Position numbers and translations under genes: made by a program
In this document: piece after piece, positions 1-4,590 of the stretch
How positions within the stretch are numbered: position 1 is the first letter of the stretch
Layout of the letters: every line of letters starts with the position of its first letter
Source of the DNA: Planctomycetota bacterium
GTDB lineage: Bacteria > Planctomycetota > Phycisphaerae > WQYP01
Length of the DNA stretch: 5,592 nt
Assembly (NCBI GenBank): GCA_021838985.1
Contig: JAKCCC010000160.1
Coordinates: 1 to 5,592 of the forward strand
Direction of reading: 5' to 3'
Notes under the pieces: generated by a model
The model's database searches: none
What the model was told of the DNA's origin: nothing
What the model saw: the letters and a program-made list of their open reading frames with translations, nothing else

Positions 1-1
1 G

Positions 2-1267
2 CATGTCTGCGAAGTGTGCTTCGGCCCGCTGGAGGTGCGGTACGACTACGCCGCCATGCGGGGTCGGGTGACGCGCCAGTCGATTCAAAGCGGTCCGCGC
101 AGCCTGTGGCGCTATCGTGACCTGCTGCCCATCGACGGCGAGCCGCGTTGCGGACAGCATTCCGGTTTCACTCCTCTGCGCCGGGCCTGCAATCTCCAGC
201 GGGCCTGGGGGGTCCGGGAACTATACATTAAAGATGATTCCGCCAACTATCCCACGTTCAGCTATAAAGATCGGGTGGTGGCGGTGGCGCTGACCAAGGC
301 GATGGAGCTGGGCTACGACACCGTCGGTTGCGCCAGCACGGGGAATCTCGCCAATAGTGTGGCCGCCCATGCCGCCATCGCCGGCCTGAAAGCGTTCGTG
401 CTGATTCCCCACGACTTGGAGCAAGGCAAGGTTCTCGGTTCGCTGATCTTCGGACCGACCCTCGTGCGCATCCAGGGCAATTACGACGATGTCAACCGCC
501 TCTGTTCGGAAATTGCCGACAAATATAAATGGGCGATCGTCAATGTGAATCTGCGGCCGTTCTATACGGAAGGCGCCAAGACTTACGGCTTTGAAATCGC
601 CGAGCAGCTGGGTTGGCAGCTGCCGCAACATACGGTCTGCCCCACCGCCGGCGGCACCATCCTGCCGAAAATTTACAAAGCGTATCGGGAATTGATCGAA
701 CTGGGCCTGGTGGCGGACAACCGGCCCCAAATTTACTCGGCCCAGGCGGCGGGCTGCAATCCGGTGGTCGAGGCCATCTGTGCCGGCCGCGATTTGATCA
801 AGCCGCAGAAGCCCCATACCATCGCCAAGAGCATTGCCATCGGCAACCCCGCCGACGGCTACTATGTGGTGCAGGCCGCCCGGCAAAGCGGCGGGTGGGG
901 TGCGGACGCCAGCGATGAAGAAATTGTCGAGGCAATTAAACTGTTGGCGCAAACCGAAGGAATCTGGACCGAACCGGCCGGCGGCGCTACCTTGGCGGCC
1001 ACGAAAAAATTGATTGACAGCGGCCGCATCCCGCGCCAGGATAGCATTTGCGTGTGCATTACCGGCAACGGCCTTAAAACCGTGGAAGTGGTGGTGGATC
1101 ACCTGCCGCTACCGGCGTCGATAGCGCCCCGCCTGGAGGCGTTTGATCGGTTTATCACGCCAGGCCAGGGCGCCGCAACCGGGACCAATCCACCGGTACC
1201 CCTGCACGCTGGAGCGGCTATCCAGCCGCCTCGGATTTCACAGCGCGGCGAAGCCGCGACCAAATAG
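2..1267 (+). CDS. thrC: Threonine synthase, 5' end outside the window
   Basis: PLP-dependent fold-type II enzyme that converts O-phosphohomoserine to threonine and phosphate in the cytoplasm, the last step of threonine synthesis. The frame is open to the left edge and reads HVCEVCFGPLEVRYDY, which is the second half of the N-terminal zinc-ribbon typical of this family, so the true start (perhaps 25-30 codons earlier) is not visible and the GTG at 14 is not the start. Visible motifs: SYKDR with the PLP-binding lysine at 266-268, CASTGNLANS after it, PTAGG (about 641-655) as the phosphate-binding loop, SIAIGNPADGYYV, GIWTEPAGGATLAA and ITGNGLKT near the end of the catalytic domain. After LPLPASI (about residue 370 counted from position 14) there is a tail of some 45 residues, rich in Pro, Ala and Gly, that I do not recognise and that overlaps palindromic DNA. 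It is the first of four co-directional genes. A role limited to threonine, or an additional one in sulfur chemistry, cannot be decided from sequence. Confidence 0.95.
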   Translation, partial: HVCEVCFGPLEVRYDYAAMRGRVTRQSIQSGPRSLWRYRDLLPIDGEPRCGQHSGFTPLRRACNLQRAWGVRELYIKDDSANYPTFSYKDRVVAVALTKAMELGYDTVGCASTGNLANSVAAHAAIAGLKAFVLIPHDLEQGKVLGSLIFGPTLVRIQGNYDDVNRLCSEIADKYKWAIVNVNLRPFYTEGAKTYGFEIAEQLGWQLPQHTVCPTAGGTILPKIYKAYRELIELGLVADNRPQIYSAQAAGCNPVVEAICAGRDLIKPQKPHTIAKSIAIGNPADGYYVVQAARQSGGWGADASDEEIVEAIKLLAQTEGIWTEPAGGATLAATKKLIDSGRIPRQDSICVCITGNGLKTVEVVVDHLPLPASIAPRLEAFDRFITPGQGAATGTNPPVPLHAGAAIQPPRISQRGEAATK

Positions 1268-1347
1268 ATAGCCCCCGGCTTGCCGGGGGTGGATTCTCCG
1301 CCGGAAACCGGGGATTCCCCGCGGGCCAAAATCCTCGCGCGGCGCGA
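1214..1347. repeat. Cluster of five short hairpins across the thrC stop codon
   Basis: Five perfect inverted repeats lie close together: GCGGCT/AGCCGC (1214-1219 with 1224-1229), CGCGGC/GCCGCG (1244-1249 with 1253-1258), CCCCCGGC/GCCGGGGG (1272-1279 with 1282-1289), CGGGG/CCCCG (1309-1313 with 1317-1321) and TCGCG/CGCGA (1335-1339 with 1343-1347). The first two are inside the thrC coding tail and the rest are in the 162-bp gap before the next gene. The third, starting a few bases after the TAG, could act as an attenuator or processing site, but no T-run follows it. The arrangement looks like a palindromic intergenic element that the 3' end of thrC runs into. Confidence 0.5.
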
Positions 1348-1429
1348 AGAAACACGGAGATTGTGGCGCGGATTTGAAGAACGCGGGAAACCACGCCAAA
1401 CACGATTTTCAAGACAGGAGCTTCTCGGT

Positions 1430-1705
1430 ATGGCGGTGAATGTTCGTATCCCAACGCCGTTACGGGGTTTGACCAAGGGGGCTGACGTGGTTCCCGCGCC
1501 GGCCGGGACCATCGATGCGGCGTTAAAGCAACTTTGCAGTCAATTCGTCGGCATGGAAAAACGCCTGTTCAAACAACCCGGTGAATTGAATCGGTTTGTG
1601 AATATCTACGTGAACGAAGAGGATATCCGGTTTCTGCAAAACCTGGATACGCCTGTCAAGGACGGCGACGATGTCAGCATTGTGCCGGCCATTGCGGGAG
1701 GTTAA
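1430..1705 (+). CDS. CysO-like MoaD/ThiS-fold sulfur carrier protein
   Basis: A 91-residue ubiquitin-like sulfur carrier ending in Gly-Gly (PAIAGG), the tail that an E1-like enzyme adenylates and that is then converted to a thiocarboxylate sulfur donor. The block RFVNIYVNEEDIRF followed by DGDDVSIVPAIAGG, and the total length, match what I remember of Mycobacterium tuberculosis CysO much better than ThiS or MoaD of thiamine and molybdopterin synthesis. CysO delivers sulfur for cysteine synthesis with CysM and the JAMM protease Mec; a related carrier (HcyS) serves homocysteine synthesis in Wolinella. Neither Mec nor a sulfhydrylase is in this window. The ATG at 1430 is chosen because ACAGGAG (1414-1420) sits 9 bases upstream and because MAVNVRIPTPLR aligns with the family N-terminus. 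The frame is open back to 1280, but that stretch looks like non-coding palindromic DNA. The E1-like gene two genes downstream is the likely activating partner. Carrier identity is strong; the exact pathway is inferred. Confidence 0.9.
   Translation: MAVNVRIPTPLRGLTKGADVVPAPAGTIDAALKQLCSQFVGMEKRLFKQPGELNRFVNIYVNEEDIRFLQNLDTPVKDGDDVSIVPAIAGG
1696..1701 (+). promoter_or_regulatory. Shine-Dalgarno of the NIL gene inside the carrier's Gly-Gly codons
   Basis: GGGAGG ends 6 bases before the ATG at 1708. It is formed by the codons GCG GGA GGT that encode the Ala-Gly-Gly end of the sulfur carrier. It decides the start of the NIL-domain gene and suggests that the two proteins are translated from one message. 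Confidence 0.75.
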
Positions 1706-1707
1706 CC

Positions 1708-2073
1708 ATGGCGACGACCGATTCCCGCGCCAACGGCACCCATCGCCAGGACCTATGCCCAGCGGACCAACTCCGCCCCGGCGGATCTGCCCCTGGCATG
1801 ACCGGTGGCGCCTCCGACCAGCTGCGGATCAACCAACGCGTCTGGCTGACCTTCAGCGGCCGCGCTATGGTGGAAACGCCGGCCCTTTGGCGTATGAGCC
1901 GGGCGTATCCGCAAGTTAGCTTTGACATCCGCCAAGCCAGCGTCACCGCGGAAATCGGTGTGATGGCGGTTCATTTTGAAGGCGCTCCCGATCAGGTGAA
2001 CGCGGCCTTGGAATTCCTTCGCGGCCAGGGCGTGTTGGTGGAACCCATTGAGAAGAATATGATCGAGAGTTAG
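1708..2073 (+). CDS. Small NIL-domain protein
   Basis: A 121-residue soluble protein. Residues 1-38 are polar, rich in Gly and Pro and without recognisable fold; from about residue 39 (QLRINQRVWLTFSG) to about 114 (GVLVEPIE) the sequence fits a NIL domain: a strand with LTF, a PALWRMSRAYPQVSFDIRQA helix-strand segment, IGVMAVHFEG, then a DQVNAALEFLRGQGV helix. NIL is the ACT-like regulatory domain at the C-terminus of the methionine importer ATPase MetN, where it binds methionine, and it is also found with ferredoxin domains in proteins needed for homocysteine synthesis in methanogens. Here it stands alone, so a sensor, adaptor or scaffold role for the neighbouring sulfur carrier and E1 enzyme is likely but unproven. 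It begins 2 bases after the carrier's stop and has a good ribosome binding site. An internal ATG at 1798 would give a nearly bare NIL domain, but it lacks an equally good site. No Cys-rich cluster or membrane segment is present. Confidence 0.88.
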   Translation: MATTDSRANGTHRQDLCPADQLRPGGSAPGMTGGASDQLRINQRVWLTFSGRAMVETPALWRMSRAYPQVSFDIRQASVTAEIGVMAVHFEGAPDQVNAALEFLRGQGVLVEPIEKNMIES

Positions 2074-2203
2074 CCCCAACGCGCCCGCCGCCGGGAGCCC
2101 AGCGCCGCCCCAGCCGGGGCCGAGCGCAGCGCCGCCCCGGGTTGCGGGCGCCGCGCGGCTATCGAAGAATTATGATACCCCCAAAGCAGGACGTAACCCT
2201 ACG
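2074..2203. other. GC-rich dyad region before the E1 gene
   Basis: The first 85 bases of this 130-bp gap are almost pure G and C. GCGCCCGC (2081-2088) pairs with GCGGGCGC (2144-2151), CCGGG (2091-2095) with CCCGG (2136-2140), and inside them GCCCC/GGGGC (2107-2111 with 2116-2120) forms a short stem with an AGCC loop. The 11-mer AGCGCCGCCCC is present twice, at 2101 and 2128. There is no T-run, so a classic intrinsic terminator is unlikely. The remaining 45 bases are AT-richer and hold AGCAGGA (2185-2191), the only ribosome-binding-site candidate for the next gene. I see no convincing promoter. Confidence 0.4.
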
Positions 2204-3379
2204 ATGATACTTCCCGAAACCGCCGCCAATATCCCCGCGGATGAATCCGCCTCCGTCGCCGAGACGCCGGGCGTTTCCGCGGCGAGCCCCGGTGGACTTG
2301 ACGACCCCTCGTCGCCGCCCGGCGACCCAAGCCTGGCCCGCTATAACCGGCAGATGCTCTTCGCACCCATCGGCGTGCGGGGGCAAAAAAAACTGCGTAA
2401 GGCCCGCGTGCTGCTGGTCGGTTGCGGCGCGTTGGGAACCGTTTTGGCTAATACGCTCGTCCGCGCCGGCGTGGGGCACTTTACCATCATCGACCGCGAT
2501 TTCATTGAGCTGAACAACCTGCAGCGCCAGGTGCTCTTCGATCAGCGCGATATCACCGACCAATTGCCGAAAGCGATCGCGGCCGAACGCAAGCTCGGTC
2601 AGATCAACTCCGAGGTGAAGATCGAGGCCATCGTCGGCGACGTAAACCACCATAACATTCTGCAATACGCGCGGGAAAAAGACCTACTGCTTGACGGCAC
2701 CGACAATTTCGAGACGCGGTTTCTACTCAACGACGCGGCCATTGAGCTGAATATTCCCTGGATTTATGGCGCCTGCCTCAGTGCCATGGGTTTGGCGATG
2801 GTCATTCGCCCGGGCCTTACCCCCTGTTTGCGGTGCATTTTTGAGACCTCGCCACCGCCCGGTATGAACCCCACGTGCGATACCGCCGGCGTGTTAGGCC
2901 CCACGGTCAATCTGGTGGCCAGTTGGCAGGCCCTGGAGGCGATTAAGTTACTGACGGGAAACTTCGACGCCTTAAACCGCGGACTGTTCAGCTTCGATCT
3001 GTGGGATAACCGATTCCAGCAATTGCAGGTCGCCCGGGCCAGGGAAATCGCGGATTGCCCGGCGTGTAAACATCATCGCCTGGAATATCTATCCGGTAAA
3101 TTCGGTTCCAGCACCACCACCCTGTGTGGCCGCAATGCCATCCAGATATCCCCACCGCCCGGCCAGCAGGTTGATTTTGATCATATCGCCACCGCGCTGC
3201 AGGCGGTCGGCCAACCGGGTTACAATAGATTTATGCTCAAATGCGTCATCGCGGAAGGTCATGGTGCGACGCAAAAAGAATATGAACTGACCCTGTTTCG
3301 CGATGGCCGGGCCATTATCAAAGGTGTCAGCGACGCGGCCGCGGCCAAGGCCCTCTACGCCAAATACGTGGGCAGTTAA
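2204..3379 (+). CDS. ThiF/MoeB/HesA-family E1-like sulfur-carrier adenylyltransferase
   Basis: A 391-residue cytoplasmic enzyme of the E1-like family, which uses ATP to adenylate the C-terminal Gly-Gly of a MoaD/ThiS-type carrier. Residues 1-44 are a variable, Pro/Ser/Ala-rich lead. The core starts at ARYNRQMLF (45-53) and shows the nucleotide loop VGCGALGT (72-79), D98 in IDRD, NLQRQVLF (105-112), LPKA around K123, DGTDNFETRFLLND (164-177), a zinc site formed by PCLRC (208, 211) and CPAC (285, 288), and CDTAGVLGPTVN (225-236), whose Cys corresponds to the catalytic or acyl-disulfide cysteine of MoeB/ThiF. Residues 290-391 are an extra domain that is not a rhodanese; it ends FRDGRAIIKGVSDAAAAKALYAKYVG, a tail I associate with a subset of MoeB-like proteins. 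The nearby CysO-like carrier is the probable substrate. The start ATG has only a weak ribosome binding site 12 bases upstream; since the lead is not conserved, a later start cannot be excluded. Molybdopterin work (moeB) is possible, but no moa genes are near. Confidence 0.92.
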   Translation: MILPETAANIPADESASVAETPGVSAASPGGLDDPSSPPGDPSLARYNRQMLFAPIGVRGQKKLRKARVLLVGCGALGTVLANTLVRAGVGHFTIIDRDFIELNNLQRQVLFDQRDITDQLPKAIAAERKLGQINSEVKIEAIVGDVNHHNILQYAREKDLLLDGTDNFETRFLLNDAAIELNIPWIYGACLSAMGLAMVIRPGLTPCLRCIFETSPPPGMNPTCDTAGVLGPTVNLVASWQALEAIKLLTGNFDALNRGLFSFDLWDNRFQQLQVARAREIADCPACKHHRLEYLSGKFGSSTTTLCGRNAIQISPPPGQQVDFDHIATALQAVGQPGYNRFMLKCVIAEGHGATQKEYELTLFRDGRAIIKGVSDAAAAKALYAKYVGS

Positions 3380-3383
3380 CCCC

Positions 3384-3496
3384 GGTGGTATCGGTTAGCC
3401 CGGCGGCCCGTACGCCGGGTGTCGGGTGCCCCGGCGCGTCTGCCCCCCAAGTCGGTGCCATCAACATCCCCCTGACCGGCCACGACCGGGCTATGC
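3384..3496. repeat. Interspersed modular repeat, short copy
   Basis: This 113-bp stretch begins 4 bases after the E1 stop codon and ends 10 bases before the toxin stop. By my alignment it matches 4436-4547 with 7 substitutions and one extra C, about 93% identity. It consists of most of one 69-bp unit plus a common terminal module containing CCCCCTGACCGGCCACGACC. It fills nearly the whole gap between two convergent genes. Confidence 0.85.
3399..3419. terminator. Hairpin in the repeat, possible two-way terminator
   Basis: CCCGGCG (3399-3405) pairs perfectly with CGCCGGG (3413-3419) around a 7-base loop. It lies 19 bases past the E1 stop, between convergent genes, where a shared terminator would be expected. 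No T-run follows on either strand, so function as an intrinsic terminator is doubtful. Confidence 0.3.
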
Positions 3497-3506
3497 TGCG
3501 GCCGCT

Positions 3507-3929
3507 CTACTCCGCTGTCAGTCTTTCCACGTGCAGGCCGCAGCCGTGGGCGGCGGTGCACTGTCGCTCGTCCGCGGACACGAACCAGTCTGCCCTCCAC
3601 TCCACCGCACAAGCCAGGTGCAGCGCATCCGCTGAACGCAACGGCCAAGCCTCCAGCAGCTCGACCGCCCGTGCGATGACCCGGTCGGTAAGCTGGATCA
3701 CCTCGGCGTCGGCGATATCTTCTGCCAGCGCGTTTTTGACCGCGGCGTACTGCCGGGCCGACAGCGACTTTTCACGACGCCGGCGGCACAGCGCCGAAAT
3801 AACCTCCGGCGGACAAATGAGGGAAACGCCCAGCGCGGACGCTGCGCCCAATATTTTATCGACCCGGTCGCCGCCCGTTTCCTGCACATAGCGTTTGACC
3901 AGCGCCGATGAATCCAGAAAGACGTTCAG
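3507..3929 (-). CDS. PIN-domain toxin (VapC-like), apparent CTG start
   Basis: PIN-domain ribonuclease of the VapC type, the toxin half of a type II toxin-antitoxin pair; such enzymes cut RNA (often tRNA or rRNA) using Mg2+ or Mn2+ held by acidic residues. Read from a CTG at 3929-3927 it is 140 residues and starts LNVFLDSSALVKRYVQE, the normal PIN N-terminus with the first acidic residue at D6. Further candidate metal ligands are E42 (CPPEVISAL), D101 in LRSADALHLA, and D120 in FVSADERQ. Between the upstream in-frame TAG (3965-3963) and the GTG at 3887 there is no ATG, GTG or TTG. The GTG would give a 126-residue protein without D6, which should be inactive. The CTG overlaps the antitoxin stop as CTGA, the place where ATGA or GTGA is usual in such operons, with GGAGGAGAGGGGG just upstream. 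So the gene is either translated from a CTG start or has been disabled by a start-codon mutation. Confidence 0.8.
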   Translation of the reverse strand: MNVFLDSSALVKRYVQETGGDRVDKILGAASALGVSLICPPEVISALCRRRREKSLSARQYAAVKNALAEDIADAEVIQLTDRVIARAVELLEAWPLRSADALHLACAVEWRADWFVSADERQCTAAHGCGLHVERLTAE

Positions 3930-4156
3930 GGACGCGCCCCCCTCTCCTCCAATATCGCCCGGCTAAGTGAACCGCCGGACACGACCAGACGCGGCCGAGC
4001 GGTTTTCCAGGCGGGCGAGCGCCGCGCCGACTCATCGGGGATGACCTTCGCCACGGCCTGGCCATGCCGCAGGACCCGCACCGTTCCCCCTTTTTCCACC
4101 CAATCCAACATCGCCGACGCGCGCTTACGAAATTCGGTGCACGCAATCGTTTTCAT
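3926..4156 (-). CDS. Phd/YefM-family antitoxin
   Basis: A 76-residue antitoxin whose N-terminal half binds DNA and whose C-terminal half is expected to wrap around the toxin. MKTIACTEFRKRASAMLDWVEK and the following RVLRHGQAVAKVIP (about residues 1-40) fit the Phd/YefM fold, including the typical Gly-rich turn and the HGxxVA strand. Residues 43-76 are basic and variable, as is usual for the toxin-binding tail. The ATG at 4156 is preceded by GGGAGG (4165-4170) at an 8-base distance. The stop overlaps the toxin's apparent CTG start by four bases, so the pair is translationally coupled. A promoter with two TGTACA boxes lies directly upstream and suggests autorepression by the antitoxin or the complex. 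Phd-type antitoxins paired with PIN toxins are common, so the label VapB would describe the partner and not the fold. Confidence 0.88.
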   Translation of the reverse strand: MKTIACTEFRKRASAMLDWVEKGGTVRVLRHGQAVAKVIPDESARRSPAWKTARPRLVVSGGSLSRAILEERGARP

Positions 4157-4183
4157 AGCGACAACCTCCCTTCACCACTATGG

Positions 4184-4212
4184 ATTGTACAGCGGTGTAC
4201 ACTTCAATGCAA
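4184..4212 (-). promoter_or_regulatory. Sigma70-type promoter of the toxin-antitoxin operon
   Basis: On the - strand TTGCAT (4212-4207) and TACAAT (4189-4184) are separated by exactly 17 bases. The -10 matches the consensus at five of six positions and the -35 at four. The -10 ends 27 bases before the antitoxin start codon, leaving a short leader that contains the ribosome binding site. Confidence 0.65.
4186..4202. promoter_or_regulatory. Twin TGTACA boxes, likely antitoxin operator
   Basis: TGTACA occurs at 4186-4191 and again at 4196-4201, the second within the longer palindrome GTGTACAC (4195-4202). The centres are 10 bp apart, one helical turn, so two dimers could bind the same face of the DNA. 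The boxes cover the -10 hexamer and the adjacent spacer, where binding would block RNA polymerase. This is the arrangement expected for autorepression of a toxin-antitoxin operon. Confidence 0.55.
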
Positions 4213-4231
4213 TTACCGTTGCTCACCTCTG

Positions 4232-4256
4232 GGCACGCAAGCGCGTGCCAATTTTT
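4232..4256 (+). terminator. Intrinsic-terminator-like hairpin on the + strand
   Basis: GGCACGC (4232-4238) pairs with GCGTGCC (4243-4249) around an AAGC loop and is followed by AATTTTT. On the + strand this is a textbook Rho-independent terminator, although no + strand gene ends here. It could stop read-through or antisense transcripts crossing the toxin-antitoxin genes, or, as a dyad, be part of the control region upstream of the promoter. Confidence 0.5.
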
Positions 4257-4296
4257 CGGTGGTCTCATAACGCCCGCCCACCCCGCCCAAGTCCAC

Positions 4297-4329
4297 CCAC
4301 CGGTGGAGCAGTTTAGTCGCCCCGGCGAC
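4297..4329. repeat. Two palindromes flanking the repeat array
   Basis: CCACCGGTGG (4297-4306) is a perfect 10-bp palindrome, and GTCGCC/GGCGAC (4316-4321 with 4324-4329) a 6-bp stem with a two-base centre. They lie just left of the 69-bp array in the gene-free stretch 4157-4590 and have no evident gene function. Confidence 0.4.
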
Positions 4330-4346
4330 CTATGGTGGGCCAGGGC

Positions 4347-4547
4347 GGCGCGTCTGCCCGCAAGTCGGTGGCATCGGTTAGCCCGGCGGCCCGTACGCCG
4401 GGTGTCGGGTGCCCCGGCGCGTCTGCCCCCAAGTCGGTGGCATCGGTTAGCCCGGCGGCCCGTACGCCGGGTGTCGGGCGCCCCGGCGCGTCCGCCCCCA
4501 AGTCGGTGGCATCAAGATCCCCCTGACCGGCCACGACCGGGTCATGC
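4347..4547. repeat. 69-bp tandem repeat array, long copy of the modular element
   Basis: Unit 1 (4347-4415) and unit 2 (4416-4484) are exactly 69 bp each and differ at only two positions (4360 and 4479 in their respective units). A third, partial unit (4485-4513) then runs into the terminal module (4514-4547) that is also found at 3461-3496. Each full unit holds the stem CCCGGCG/CGCCGGG (4382-4388 with 4396-4402; 4451-4457 with 4465-4471). The terminal module can fold as TGACC/GGTCA. The units abut without spacers, so this is not a CRISPR array. Because 69 is a multiple of three, the array reads as an open 23-residue periodic peptide on the - strand, which I regard as accidental. The array lies 43 bp past the 3' end of the AraC-type gene. 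Confidence 0.88.
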
Positions 4548-4590
4548 GAGTTTCGCCACAATGATTGCTGCCAACCGAGCGCAGCGCGCT

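Noticed and set aside
221..1102. 293-codon open frame on the - strand opposite thrC
   Set aside because: It lies fully antisense to a clear threonine synthase, and its translation has no recognisable domain; long antisense frames are expected in GC-rich DNA.
1280..1429. A 50-codon N-terminal extension of the sulfur carrier
   Set aside because: It runs through the hairpin cluster, has no family resemblance, and the ATG at 1430 has a proper ribosome binding site and the expected N-terminus.
2171..2176. TATGAT as a -10 element for the E1 gene
   Set aside because: No acceptable -35 hexamer is found 16-18 bases upstream; that stretch is pure GC dyad.
1430..3379. Thiamine (ThiS-ThiF) or molybdopterin (MoaD-MoeB) operon
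   Set aside because: No other thi or moa genes are present, and the carrier's RFVNIYVNEEDIRF block and ending are CysO-like; not fully excluded for the E1 enzyme.
3385..3891. 168-codon + strand frame
   Set aside because: It is antisense to the PIN toxin and starts in the interspersed repeat; the - strand reading shows all PIN motifs.
4347..4547. CRISPR array
   Set aside because: The 69-bp units are directly adjacent with no variable spacers, and there are no cas genes nearby.
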